Part shown: piece after piece, positions 27,530 through 36,510 of the stretch
How positions within the stretch are numbered: the first letter of the stretch is position 1
Layout of the letters: each line of letters begins with the position of its first letter
NCBI GenBank assembly: GCA_021851865.1
Contig: JAJZBU010000014.1
Span: forward strand, 1 to 62,869
Direction: 5' to 3'
DNA: 62,869 bases
Source of the DNA: Pseudomonadota bacterium
Lineage (GTDB): Bacteria > Pseudomonadota > Gammaproteobacteria > Pseudomonadales > Moraxellaceae
Position numbers and translations under genes: made by a program
The notes under the pieces: generated by a model
Told to the model about the DNA's origin: nothing
Seen by the model: the letters and a program-made list of their open reading frames with translations, nothing else
The model's database searches: none

Positions 27530-29383
27530 TCAGGGGCCACAGGCCTCCAGCTGCGCCAGCACCTGACCGCCAGAGGCATAGGTGGCGGCCTCAGCCGTTG
27601 ACAATAGACTGGGATTGCTCTGGCTCTGAGCAGTCAGGGCCAGAGCGTTACTTTGACCATAGACGCTGACCCAACCGGCTGGATTGCCGCTGCCATCGGG
27701 TAGAGGATTGCCATTTTTGTCGAGGTTGTTGCCGAACAACTGATACTGCAGGGAGGCGCCGCCCTGAGCATCGAGACGCAGGCGAACGGCTGCATTGTTG
27801 CCCGCGCCGCCGATCATGACGCCTTGGATGGCCGGCGTGATCGCCGTATTGACCGGCGTGAGCAGGGTCAACCCAAGGTAGGTCGCCGCCGAGGTACTAT
27901 CCTGAAAGATGTTGTCGACGATGCCGACCGGATACTGCTGCACATTGAGGGCGTCGATGAGGGTCGTCGTATTGAGGGCAGCGCAGGTATGGTTGAGATC
28001 GGTGACGACATTGCCATCGGGCAGGACGACGACGCCAAGCTGGCCGAGCAGATTCGGCTGCCCCGGGGTGCTGTCGTAGAAAGTCAGCGTCAGGTGCAAG
28101 GGGATGACCTGCTTGCCCCATAGCGTCGGATCGAGGGTGGGCGCGGCGACGATGTCGCGCAGCATGCCGTATTTGCCATTGATGCCGGTGGTGCTCATGC
28201 TGAAGGTGCCAAGATCGGCCGCTGGCGGCGTCGTCGTCGTACCATAGGCGCTCTGATAGTTGACCGGCGTATCCGCGATCAGGTCGAGGTTGAAACGGCC
28301 TTGGGTGATCTGCACCACACCCTGGTTGGACGGCAAGATGAAGGAGGTACGAAACTGGCCAGCGCGCGAGATCACCGCAAAAGGCTGGGTGGTGTCATAG
28401 TTGGCCGGCGTCGTCGCCAACTCAGGCTGCGACAGCAAGGAATTGCTGGTATTGCTGCACGGACCGCCGCAACCGACGAGAGAGTCGATCATCAAACCCC
28501 AGGAACGGCCGGCACGGTCAAAGAGAAGAAAAGGTTCAGCAAACAGCTGCTCGGCGCCATTGTCGCCATAAAAACCCGCCACCGAGACTGCCGACGTCGA
28601 AATCGTGCCACCGATGGAATAGTACAGACCCGCTCGCGTCTCCGGCAGCAAGGCATCGAGATGCGCGCTCGCCTGCGCCTGCGTCGCCAGCGTCCGCCCA
28701 AGACCATTGACCATGGCCTGGATGCGCGTATCGAAGTTAGCCTCCGACAGCGCGAAATCATTCGGCCCTAGGACGGTCTGCAGGCTGGTCGGCGCTGCAC
28801 TCCCCGCCGCTGCCGGCGGCAGGAGATCGGAGATGCTCTCCTCATCGGTGGCCGAGATGTTGATGACGTTGGTCAGTCGTGAAGCACCGATGATGGCACC
28901 GCTGCTGTTATCGAAGAGAAACAGAAAACGGGTGAGATTGAGTTCATAGTCGTCATAGGTCTCGGAAGCGGCATTGCCGGCGAGCGTGCGCGGCGTCACC
29001 AGCATATAGCCCGGCGTACTCAAGCCATTGGTATAACTGGTCTGCACCACCGGCGCCGTGCCGAGATCGACCTTGACCGTACCGGCGGCATTGATGAGAT
29101 AGAAATCGACCGTGCCGCTATCTTTAGGACAGGAGAAGACCCCACCTGAATCGGTCACCGCCTGCACCGTTCCCGAACTATCGCCGCAACTGTAGTGGAG
29201 ATTGCTCACCGCATCATCGACGAAGCGGCCACTGATACAGGTGACCCCGCTGATCGCCGAACAGGAAACGCTGATGTTGCTCGATGCCGACGAGCCGCTG
29301 ATCATATTGGTGCTACCACCAGTTCCACATGCGCTCAGCATGAGTACGATGAGCCCTAAGCACAAACCATAGATGCATCTCAC
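27530..29383 (-). CDS. filF: FilF-like outer-membrane lipoprotein
   Basis: A 617-residue exported protein. The N terminus IVLMLSACGTGGSTN has a lipobox with acylated cysteine at residue 19. The mature part is rich in serine, threonine, glycine and alanine with a regular beta-strand pattern, and shows no enzymatic motif; a cysteine-rich stretch lies near the N terminus (SCSAISGVTCISG). It is the last gene of the fil set, overlapping filE by four bases. Position and length fit FilF, annotated in Acinetobacter as a putative pilus-assembly protein; that function is unproven. It may be a surface adhesin-like lipoprotein (inference). Confidence 0.65.
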   Translation of the reverse strand: MRCIYGLCLGLIVLMLSACGTGGSTNMISGSSASSNISVSCSAISGVTCISGRFVDDAVSNLHYSCGDSSGTVQAVTDSGGVFSCPKDSGTVDFYLINAAGTVKVDLGTAPVVQTSYTNGLSTPGYMLVTPRTLAGNAASETYDDYELNLTRFLFLFDNSSGAIIGASRLTNVINISATDEESISDLLPPAAAGSAAPTSLQTVLGPNDFALSEANFDTRIQAMVNGLGRTLATQAQASAHLDALLPETRAGLYYSIGGTISTSAVSVAGFYGDNGAEQLFAEPFLLFDRAGRSWGLMIDSLVGCGGPCSNTSNSLLSQPELATTPANYDTTQPFAVISRAGQFRTSFILPSNQGVVQITQGRFNLDLIADTPVNYQSAYGTTTTPPAADLGTFSMSTTGINGKYGMLRDIVAAPTLDPTLWGKQVIPLHLTLTFYDSTPGQPNLLGQLGVVVLPDGNVVTDLNHTCAALNTTTLIDALNVQQYPVGIVDNIFQDSTSAATYLGLTLLTPVNTAITPAIQGVMIGGAGNNAAVRLRLDAQGGASLQYQLFGNNLDKNGNPLPDGSGNPAGWVSVYGQSNALALTAQSQSNPSLLSTAEAATYASGGQVLAQLEACGP

Positions 29384-30354
29384 TGGGCGTACTCCACAGA
29401 AAAAGTTGGTAAATGACGGGGCACGAGCGGCGGCAGAGGCCGCTCATCGACGATCAGAAGGCGCTGCGTCGCCGCCGGCACTTGCAGCTGCCCGCGCCAG
29501 CCGGCGAAGGAAAACCTTCCGCCCGGGCGATAGAGGTCAAAAAATCCACGATAGACGCCGAGCGGCTGACTCTTGGCATCGAGTGCGAGCAGGGTCGGCG
29601 TAAACAGGCACTTGTCACAGCCGACATTCTCGTATTCAAAGATCTTCACCTCACGCTCGGCCGGGCTGGGCCGCTTACGCGACAACAGAGCGACACCCAA
29701 CGCCATATACGTGTGACCTGCGACACTCAACCAACGCTCATCATCTGGACCGAGATTGATCTCCAAACCCGATTTGGCGAGCGTGAAATTCTTGCGCCGC
29801 CAAGACTGCAGCGGCGGACGCCAATCCGAAAGCGGCAGCGATGCGGCCACCGGCGCCGCTGCCGGTGTGCGCGCACGCCAAGCATCGGGTGACGCCGCGA
29901 GCAAGGGTTGACGACGATCGAGCTGATCCTTGGGCACCGTGTGCACACTGATATCGGTACTCGCCACCTCGCCATTGACCCCCGCCGGAAGAACAAAGAA
30001 ATGCTTTTTGCCGGCACGCCCCTGATCGATATCCTCGACGCGGGTGAACGGCTCCGCCATGAGGTTACTGGCGAAATTACCCTGGCGCCGCAAATCGCCC
30101 GGCACGCCGACCTGAGGCGTGGAAGAAGGTGCCGACAACACGCCCAGACCAGGAGTCGGTGCCCCTGTCGTCACACTCCCCGATGGAGACACCGTGCTCG
30201 TCACTTGCGCCGGAGCTTTCTCCGGGATGGCGGCGATGACGTGGCCGAAAGGATCCACCAACAAACGTGTGCCTCCCGCCGGCGGCGCGTGCCGAGCACT
30301 CAGGCTAGAGCAGGCACTCAAGACCACAACCAAGAGGAAGGCAACGCTACGCAT
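29380..30354 (-). CDS. filE: FilE-like lipoprotein
   Basis: A 324-residue lipoprotein: LLVVVLSACSSLSARH gives a lipobox cysteine at residue 15. A proline/threonine-rich linker (about 60-110) leads to a C-terminal beta-rich domain holding a CxxC-like pair (NVGCDKCLFTP) and LLIVDERPLPPLVP. I recognise no catalytic motif. It is three bases from filD and overlaps filF by four, so it is part of one transcript. The name follows gene order in Acinetobacter fil loci. Confidence 0.62.
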   Translation of the reverse strand: MRSVAFLLVVVLSACSSLSARHAPPAGGTRLLVDPFGHVIAAIPEKAPAQVTSTVSPSGSVTTGAPTPGLGVLSAPSSTPQVGVPGDLRRQGNFASNLMAEPFTRVEDIDQGRAGKKHFFVLPAGVNGEVASTDISVHTVPKDQLDRRQPLLAASPDAWRARTPAAAPVAASLPLSDWRPPLQSWRRKNFTLAKSGLEINLGPDDERWLSVAGHTYMALGVALLSRKRPSPAEREVKIFEYENVGCDKCLFTPTLLALDAKSQPLGVYRGFFDLYRPGGRFSFAGWRGQLQVPAATQRLLIVDERPLPPLVPRHLPTFSVEYAQ

Positions 30355-30357
30355 GAC

Positions 30358-32019
30358 TCACCAGCGGGTGCGATAGGCCATGCCTATCATATTGATCGAG
30401 GCATATGTGGTGCCATCGAGTCCGCCATAGGGGTTGTAGATCAGGTTGTTGATGCCGGTGGCGTTGAAGTTGGAGCTGCTGCCGGCCGGAATGACGTCAT
30501 GACTGTAGAGATGCATGATGGTGAAATCGACGTCGGTGTCCTTGTCGAGGTGGTAACCGAAGCCGAGACCATACATGTGTGCATTGTTGATCGGCACCAA
30601 GCTGCTGCGCTTGTCGAGCGGAATCGCCGAGCCACGATCTTCGTAGCCGACGCGCAAGACCAGACGGCTGCTCAGCGAAGTCTCGGTACCGATACCCCAG
30701 GACCATGGGCTCTGGAAACCCAAAGGCATGTTGAGGGAGTTGAGCGTGGCATTGGGCGAGAGCAAATGCGCTAGACGCAAGACCGCCGGCGTACGATCGA
30801 ACTGAAGCGGGAAACTCGACCATTGCGAGTAGTCGTCCCAGCTGATGTCGAAGTTCACCTTAAAAGGATGCCATGGCCGCCAGGACACCCCGGTCTGGAA
30901 GTGCTGCGGATAGGTCAGGTTCATCGACACCAAACCCGTCTCTTTCGGTGGCACCGAGGTCGGCAGGCCGAGAATGGAGAGCAGGATACTGCCGGTGGCC
31001 GAGGCGCCAACGGCGTTGAAGACGTCCTGGGTGCCCTGGGCGTAGTCGATCTCATACTTGCCGATCATGTGATCGTGCGAGGCCGAACGATAGACCGCGC
31101 CCCAGGAGAAGCGATCGGAAGGCTTCCACAACACACCGAGGTTATAACCCGGCGACAGCGTGTCCTGCATACTCATCTTCAGCGAGGCTAGGTTGGTGAA
31201 AGGCCCTATCCCCTGCTGCGCATTACAAAACCCGAAGAGAAAAAGATCGGTGACGAAATTGCCATTGCCACGAAAGGGCGGGCAAACCGAGTCGTTGATC
31301 ATGCGCATGACGCCGAGCAACTCGTTCGGCGAACGGAAATTGGTATCGAGAGACATCGCCTGATAAGACATGGTCACGCCACCACCGACCATCCAACGGT
31401 CATTGATCTGCAAAGCCAGTGACGGCGAGAACAGGGTGATGCGTTCGAGCGCCATCTGCTGGCCGAGATAATTACCAGGGTCGGTCGGATCACGATAAAA
31501 TCCTGCCGCCAAGGGCGCATACATGGCGTTGGCGAAGGTCAAACGCGAACCTGGCGGCTTGATCGAGAAGCCGAACAAAGGTGCGATCGCCGGGCCAGGC
31601 GGCAGATCGATGGTTTTGCCGAGGACAGGGATGTACAACGCCACCCCTTGCACTTTGCTGTCTGCCGTCACGAAGTTCTTGCAATAGCCGACGTTACCGT
31701 TCGGCTCCTGGCAGACGATGGGGTCGTCCGAATAACCGAAGACGTTATAGCCGGGAGGCGCACTGAACTGCGACTGGATCCCGAACTGGATACCGAAGAA
31801 CTGATAGTCGATATGACGACCATCGAGCAAAGCGAGGCCGGCAGGGTTATAGTTGATGGCGTTGACGCCAGGTGGATCGGCGGTCACTGCGTTACCCAAA
31901 GACAAGGCACGCACGTCCACCGAGAGGTCGGTCGCCAAAGCACCGGCATAGGCGCTTCCCTGCCAGACCATGAGGCCGACCAGCAGCCAGCGCCGCAAGG
32001 ATCTTACCAGCGTCATCAC
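30358..32019 (-). CDS. filD: FilD-like outer-membrane barrel (OmpP1/FadL family)
   Basis: A 553-residue outer-membrane protein. After a signal peptide (MVWQGSAYA|GALATDL) it has the FadL-type hatch region SVDVRALSLGNAV followed by AINYNPAGLALLDG, then repeated beta strands with alternating hydrophobic residues and a terminal aromatic (MIGMAYRTRW). FadL-family barrels pass hydrophobic molecules; in this locus it may instead serve as the outer-membrane conduit for fil-exported proteins or lipids (inference). It is slightly longer than FadL (about 420-450 mature residues). filC ends 13 bases upstream. Confidence 0.72.
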   Translation of the reverse strand: MMTLVRSLRRWLLVGLMVWQGSAYAGALATDLSVDVRALSLGNAVTADPPGVNAINYNPAGLALLDGRHIDYQFFGIQFGIQSQFSAPPGYNVFGYSDDPIVCQEPNGNVGYCKNFVTADSKVQGVALYIPVLGKTIDLPPGPAIAPLFGFSIKPPGSRLTFANAMYAPLAAGFYRDPTDPGNYLGQQMALERITLFSPSLALQINDRWMVGGGVTMSYQAMSLDTNFRSPNELLGVMRMINDSVCPPFRGNGNFVTDLFLFGFCNAQQGIGPFTNLASLKMSMQDTLSPGYNLGVLWKPSDRFSWGAVYRSASHDHMIGKYEIDYAQGTQDVFNAVGASATGSILLSILGLPTSVPPKETGLVSMNLTYPQHFQTGVSWRPWHPFKVNFDISWDDYSQWSSFPLQFDRTPAVLRLAHLLSPNATLNSLNMPLGFQSPWSWGIGTETSLSSRLVLRVGYEDRGSAIPLDKRSSLVPINNAHMYGLGFGYHLDKDTDVDFTIMHLYSHDVIPAGSSSNFNATGINNLIYNPYGGLDGTTYASINMIGMAYRTRW

Positions 32020-32032
32020 CTAGGCTTCCTGC

Positions 32033-33265
32033 TCAGTAGCTCTTCATCATGCCCGAGACATCCATGGGCAAGGTCACGGTCAGATCGATATTGGGCGTAT
32101 CCTGGGTCAGACCATAGGCGAAACCGATGTTGACGATCTGCGTCGGGGTGGTACGAAAACCGACCGAGAAATTGATCGAAGCCGCCACCATATCGGGAGT
32201 CACCACACGCGAGGCCACCCCAGCCGAGACCATGTTATAGGTCGTCTGCAGGGCATAGCTCATCTGATAAGAAGCCGTCACCGAGATGTCGTAGTTGAGG
32301 GAATAGCCAAGACCTGCCGACATCGACATCGTATCGCCGGGCTGGAAGGAGGTGAGAATGGCGCCGGCACGATTCTGATTGAGTCCACTGACGGGTAAGC
32401 CGATGGTATCGGACAAGGACCCGAACAAGACCACGGGATCTAGCACATCACTGAAGCTGGCACCACCGGTGACGGCATAATAACCTTTGCCGGTCGACAG
32501 ATCCGAGTTCAGGTTGATCGTATAAGGGCTCACCCCGGATGCCGTCGAGAAGACGCCGAACAGGGTCGTCGACATGGCGCCACGCTCGACCGGCACGGGC
32601 TGCCAGCGCGCCGCAAAGGAGACGTCACCGAGCGCCATGGTGGTCAGGTTGTTGGTCGAGTCGTACTTGGCGACCATGGGCAGGGTCGTGTTGAAGGTCA
32701 GATTGTCCTTGACCCCATAATCCAGCGACAAGGTATTGGTGACCGTATCCTGCGCGTCTTCCTCGATGCGAAAGCGCGAAATCGCCGACGAGTTGGAAGT
32801 CAACGCGATATCGATGGCGGCGTTATAGTAATAGGTGTAGTCGAATGTGTAGTAGAGCGTCGCATCACCCTTGCGCAGCAGGGAGTAAGTCGGTTGTGAA
32901 GCGTCGAAGACCTGTTCGAGGTTCTTCTCCGCGGAGGCGTCGGTGGCCTGTTGCTTGAGCGCCGCCTCGGCCTTCTGGGTCGAGCCACCGCCCGTCGAGG
33001 ACGTGTCGCTGGCCGGTGCCGTTGTCGCAGCCGGTGCCGTTGTCGCAGCCGGTGCCGTTGTCGCAGCCGGTGCCGTTGTCGCAGCCGGTGCCGTTGTCGT
33101 CGCCGCAGTGGCGGAAGCCGCTGCCCCGCTGCTGTCCGTCGCCGGAGCGCTGGCGCTGGAGGACGATGATGGTGTATTTGCCGAAGCGTCCGTGCTAGCG
33201 TCTGCCGCTGCCCACTGCGTCAACAGACAGAGCGTCGTCATGACGCCAATCCCCCATCCCTTCAT
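32033..33265 (-). CDS. filC: FilC-like exported protein, probable outer-membrane barrel
   Basis: A 410-residue protein with a signal peptide (MTTLCLLTQWAAA|DAST), a low-complexity region of about 80 residues including five TTAPAA units, a short coiled region (QKAEAALKQQATDASAEKN), and a C-terminal part of about 270 residues with the strand pattern of a beta-barrel (TLYYTFDYTYYYNAAIDIAL near the start, terminal tyrosine). The Ala/Thr-rich part looks like a flexible periplasmic linker. No family beyond FilC-like can be assigned. It lies between filB (116-base gap) and filD. Confidence 0.62.
   Translation of the reverse strand: MKGWGIGVMTTLCLLTQWAAADASTDASANTPSSSSSASAPATDSSGAAASATAATTTAPAATTAPAATTAPAATTAPAATTAPASDTSSTGGGSTQKAEAALKQQATDASAEKNLEQVFDASQPTYSLLRKGDATLYYTFDYTYYYNAAIDIALTSNSSAISRFRIEEDAQDTVTNTLSLDYGVKDNLTFNTTLPMVAKYDSTNNLTTMALGDVSFAARWQPVPVERGAMSTTLFGVFSTASGVSPYTINLNSDLSTGKGYYAVTGGASFSDVLDPVVLFGSLSDTIGLPVSGLNQNRAGAILTSFQPGDTMSMSAGLGYSLNYDISVTASYQMSYALQTTYNMVSAGVASRVVTPDMVAASINFSVGFRTTPTQIVNIGFAYGLTQDTPNIDLTVTLPMDVSGMMKSY
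33013..33102. repeat. 18-bp tandem repeat inside filC
   Basis: Four perfect copies of CCGGTGCCGTTGTCGCAG (33013-33084) and one degenerate fifth copy. On the coding strand each unit encodes six residues of the TTAPAA linker, so copy-number change would lengthen or shorten the linker without a frameshift. Confidence 0.9.
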
Positions 33266-33381
33266 AGCTGCTCATCTTCCCAGAAAGATTCTTCTTATCG
33301 ATCGCTCAGGCCCTGAATGGGCTTGGACTTTATAACAAAATTAAGGACACAAGTCCCGTATGAATTGCGTAACCCCGCCGC

Positions 33382-34242
33382 TCAGCGCGTGCGGAAGTAC
33401 ATGCGCGTCGGCACCAGGATAGGTTCACCCGTGGTCGATCCCGTCGGCGCAAAGAAAGATCCTACGCCAACGTCCTGAACCAAGTGCAAGGACACCGCCC
33501 AGTCAGCACGATGCTCCATGCTGAAGTTTGGAATGACATCGAGCATGGACTCTTGCACGGCGATCCAGTTGATCAGATCATCCGAGACATAGCGCATATC
33601 GGCGTCATGCAGCTCGAGATGATTGACCGTCTTTTCGTTGGCATTGGGGTAGACGAGAAACATCACATTGCCATCCCAAATCGCCTGGAAACGCGCCTGC
33701 GGAAAACTGATGTTGCCGAGCGCCGGATCAGCGACGAAGACCCGCTGATCCTCAATCTTTTTCACCACGACGAAGTGCTTGAACCCGGAATAGTGGATAG
33801 GCACCAGGGCTGGCGTATTCATCTCCAGGTCCTTGAGCGTGCCGCGATAACCACCGCTCTTGTAGCCGAGGGCGGTCACCAGTCGCTTCATATCGAGCAA
33901 AGAGAAGCCGCGACGCTGAATGATGCGATCGCTCTCGCCAAAACGCAGCAATCCCTGCATGACCTGACGTTCGTCGAAGTCACGGTCGAGGTAGCCGTTG
34001 AGCAAGGTGGTCAAGGAGGCCGAACCACAGCTGTAGTCAAAGGCCTGATGCACGATGCCGTTGAAGGCCGTCACCGACAAGGGTTTGACGACGATGGGGC
34101 GTTCAAATTCGGTATAGCGGCTATCGACACGCGAGTCGAGCGGCTCGGTGACGTAGATCGTCCCTGGGGCGACCTCATGCACTTGCGCGACGTGCCCAAC
34201 CCCATAGAACACCAGAAAAGTACCCAGTATGATCGCAAGCAT
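33382..34242 (-). CDS. filB: FilB-like periplasmic C39-family cysteine peptidase
   Basis: A 286-residue protein with a hydrophobic N terminus (MLAIILGTFLVFYGVGHVA) that would export it, uncleaved or as a signal peptide, so the rest should be periplasmic. A papain-like C39 domain spans about 60-195: Cys72 in QAFDYSCGSASLTTLL, His156 in YSGFKHFVVV and Asp172 in VADPALGN form a complete triad. C39 peptidases normally trim double-glycine leaders. The C-terminal 90 residues (DVIPNFSMEHRADW and TRMYFRTR) look strand-rich. It follows filA across a gap that holds a terminator. Processing of FilA-type proteins is an attractive guess. Confidence 0.72.
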   Translation of the reverse strand: MLAIILGTFLVFYGVGHVAQVHEVAPGTIYVTEPLDSRVDSRYTEFERPIVVKPLSVTAFNGIVHQAFDYSCGSASLTTLLNGYLDRDFDERQVMQGLLRFGESDRIIQRRGFSLLDMKRLVTALGYKSGGYRGTLKDLEMNTPALVPIHYSGFKHFVVVKKIEDQRVFVADPALGNISFPQARFQAIWDGNVMFLVYPNANEKTVNHLELHDADMRYVSDDLINWIAVQESMLDVIPNFSMEHRADWAVSLHLVQDVGVGSFFAPTGSTTGEPILVPTRMYFRTR

Positions 34243-34318
34243 CCTGCTTTCTTCTTATCGTGAGGCGTGAGGAATTTCAACACCCGTCACCGGGACTGTC
34301 AATGCGAAGACAGAAACT

Positions 34319-34342
34319 AAAAGGCCCCTGACGGGGCCTTTT
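34319..34342 (-). terminator. Rho-independent terminator between filA and filB
   Basis: AAAAGGCCCC (34319-34328), loop TGAC, GGGGCCTTTT (34333-34342): a perfect 10-base stem closed by A/T runs on both sides, so it can work in either direction. It stands 17 bases after the filA stop and before filB, and would attenuate transcription from filA into filB-F. Confidence 0.85.
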
Positions 34343-34358
34343 AACAACATCACAACAA

Positions 34359-35249
34359 TCAATGACCCGCGATGGTGACCTTGGTGCCACTCATGTTGAG
34401 ACCGCTGATGCTGATGTTACCGATCGGCGCCGACGCCGTACACCCAGAAGCGATACCGGCACAGGTCTCACCCAGGGTGACGTTGTTCATGGTCACACCG
34501 ACATTGGTCATCGCCGCCGAACCGAAGCCGATCACGAGGCCCGCGGGCGTCGCATCGACCGTCGTATCCGCCGCAGCAGCACCGCTACCCGTCGTCGTAC
34601 CGAAGTCGAGGCCGGTGATGTTCAACTGGCCAATGCCGATACCCGGCGTCGACGTGGCGCTCTTGTTGGCGGCATCGACCACCACCACCTGATTGGCATT
34701 GCCGTTACCCAGACTCAAACTGGTCGCCGCCGAATCCGAGATCACCGCCATATGTCCCTGCGGGCTGACGTCACCCAGTTGCAGGGTCAGGGTCTGCGCC
34801 GCCAGGGTCGCCGACACCGCACCCGGGGTGATGATCAGGTTGGAGGTCGTAGGCGCTGCCCCGCCCACCGAGGTGACATCAACACCGGAGAAGCTCAGGG
34901 TCAAAGCGGGCATCGACACGCCCACCTGCAAAACAGCCTGGCCCGAAGAATTGGCACCGACATCGATCGTCGTCACGATTTGATTAGCACCGCTACTCAG
35001 ACCGAGGCCACGAATATTCAGGCTACCGGCGGCACCCGTGCCACCCGTACCCGTTCCGTAAGCGGTACCGGCGATACCGTCGGTGTCGGTATAGGTCAGA
35101 GCCGCGCCGCTGATGTTCAGCGTCGTGGAAATGGTCAAACCCGCCTGGCCTGTCGCCTGCTCGAGACCTGTGTCATTCAGAGCTTCCATGGCATAGGCTC
35201 CAAAAGAAGCCAAAGACATTGCCGAAACGAGAGCTATTTTCTTGAACAT
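34359..35249 (-). CDS. filA: FilA-like exported protein (DUF6160 type)
   Basis: A 296-residue secreted protein. Signal peptide MFKKIALVSAMSLASFGAYA is followed by the motif MEALNDTGLEQATGQAGL (residues 21-38), shared with three neighbouring genes. The rest is glycine/alanine/threonine-rich with a repeating short-strand pattern like a beta-solenoid (LNIRGLGLSSG, LNITGLDFG, ISISGLNMSG), and a cysteine pair CAGIASGC near residue 265. Such a pattern would fit a structural subunit. A terminator follows directly, so it is probably the most abundant product of the fil set. The pilus-subunit role is inference from its locus. Confidence 0.72.
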   Translation of the reverse strand: MFKKIALVSAMSLASFGAYAMEALNDTGLEQATGQAGLTISTTLNISGAALTYTDTDGIAGTAYGTGTGGTGAAGSLNIRGLGLSSGANQIVTTIDVGANSSGQAVLQVGVSMPALTLSFSGVDVTSVGGAAPTTSNLIITPGAVSATLAAQTLTLQLGDVSPQGHMAVISDSAATSLSLGNGNANQVVVVDAANKSATSTPGIGIGQLNITGLDFGTTTGSGAAAADTTVDATPAGLVIGFGSAAMTNVGVTMNNVTLGETCAGIASGCTASAPIGNISISGLNMSGTKVTIAGH

Positions 35250-35352
35250 GGAGTGATTCCCCGTCTTATTGTTATCCTACATCCACCTGAGTACCCAGGG
35301 TTACTGGCACATGGCGGCTGGAGGTTCAGCGTCGTTATGGTGTACGCCTTTA

Positions 35353-35381
35353 AAGTTAACAGACGTAAACTTGAACTTCAA
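35353..35381 (-). promoter_or_regulatory. Candidate sigma-70 promoter of filA
   Basis: On the minus strand TTGAAG (35381-35376), a 17-base spacer and TAACTT (35358-35353) resemble -35 and -10 boxes about 100 bases before filA. The -35 box lies inside a 13-base palindrome CTTGAACTTCAAG (35370-35382), which could be an operator. Predicted by eye only. Confidence 0.4.
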
Positions 35382-35440
35382 GACTGAGAGCAGTATTGCG
35401 TCGTCTCTCCGACGAACGGCAACAACCGTACACCGAAAAA

Positions 35441-36295
35441 TCAGTGCCCACGTAGCGTAAACGTTGCCCCCGCCAGACTAAAACCACTCACCGAGAAGTT
35501 GCCTAGACCAGGCGCAGACGGTGTACAGGCGCTCACCCCAACACAGGTTTCCCCCAAAGTTACATTGTTGATCTGCATCCCGACATTGCTCATCGCCGCC
35601 CCTTGAAAGGACACCTGCAGGCCCTGACCAGTGACATCGACGACGGTTTGACTGCCATTGCCCTGACCAAAGTCGAGCCCGCTCAGATTGATCTGACCGA
35701 TGCCGATGCCCGGCGTACTCGTCGCCGACTGCTGCACCGGATCGACCAGCACCATCTGATTGGCGGCACCGCTACCGAGGGACACCGCCATCGCGGAAGT
35801 ATCGGTCAACACCGCCAGATGCCCTTGCAAAGCGCTATCACCAAGCTGCAGCACGAGGTGCGAGGGCGAGATCGTGCCGCCCACCGAACCGGCGGTGAGC
35901 AGGAGATTGGCCTGGGCCGGCACCTGTCCGGCGGCGCCGATATCAACGCCATTGAAGGCAAAGTTCAGCTGCGGAATCTGCGTATCGATCTGCAGGATGG
36001 ACTGGCCGCTAGCATTGCTCCCGACATCGATGGCGCTCACCCAGGGCTGAGTCGAACTCAAGGCAAAACCACGCAGACCGAGACTTCCCGCCCCTGGCGC
36101 CACCGAGGCGCTTCCCAAGCCATCCGTATCGGTATAGGCGAGGCGCATATTGCTCAGCTGCAACTGCAGACTGACGGTCAGCCCTGCCTGCGCCACACTG
36201 TTGGCGAGGCTTTGATCATCCATGGCCTGCATACCCCAGGCCGGCCAACTCAGGCATAACCCGAAAACACGGAACATCGTACTCCGTGACAGCAT
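35441..36295 (-). CDS. FilA-like exported protein, second copy
   Basis: A 284-residue paralogue of filA. The signal peptide (MFRVFGLCLSWPAWG) is followed by MQAMDDQSLANSVAQAGL, a variant of the shared motif with VAQAG instead of TGQAG. Much of the body aligns with filA, including an almost identical SATSTPGIGIGQ(I/L)N segment and NVTLGETC near the C terminus, with the cysteine pair CVGVSAC. The start at 36295 is preferred over an in-frame ATG six codons later; the open frame also extends 20 codons upstream. It lies 191 bases before filA with its own leader, so separate expression is likely. Confidence 0.7.
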   Translation of the reverse strand: MLSRSTMFRVFGLCLSWPAWGMQAMDDQSLANSVAQAGLTVSLQLQLSNMRLAYTDTDGLGSASVAPGAGSLGLRGFALSSTQPWVSAIDVGSNASGQSILQIDTQIPQLNFAFNGVDIGAAGQVPAQANLLLTAGSVGGTISPSHLVLQLGDSALQGHLAVLTDTSAMAVSLGSGAANQMVLVDPVQQSATSTPGIGIGQINLSGLDFGQGNGSQTVVDVTGQGLQVSFQGAAMSNVGMQINNVTLGETCVGVSACTPSAPGLGNFSVSGFSLAGATFTLRGH

Positions 36296-36466
36296 CTTTC
36301 CTGACTCCCTGTCATCCCCGCATAGCGCTTCCTGCGCTGTGGTCTCTGATGCCACAAGTTCAATATAGACTCATGTCCAGTGAACAAATGTCATGTCTTG
36401 TGGACGCTTGGTAAAGAAACGACTTACAAGCCATCATCCTCTGCGAGCCCACTATGAGACGAACAA

Positions 36467-36490
36467 GAAAAACCCGGGACGAGCCCGGGT
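36467..36490 (-). terminator. Rho-independent terminator after the third FilA-like gene
   Basis: On the minus strand ACCCGGG, a 5-base loop, CCCGGGT and then a T run (TTTTT from 36471 to 36467). It starts 20 bases after the stop codon at 36511 and isolates this gene from the next FilA-like gene. Confidence 0.85.
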
Positions 36491-36510
36491 CTTTTGCAGC
36501 GTGACGCGGA

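Noticed and set aside
33013-33102. Regular repeat considered as a CRISPR array
   Set aside because: Units are 18 bases without spacers and lie in frame inside a coding region.
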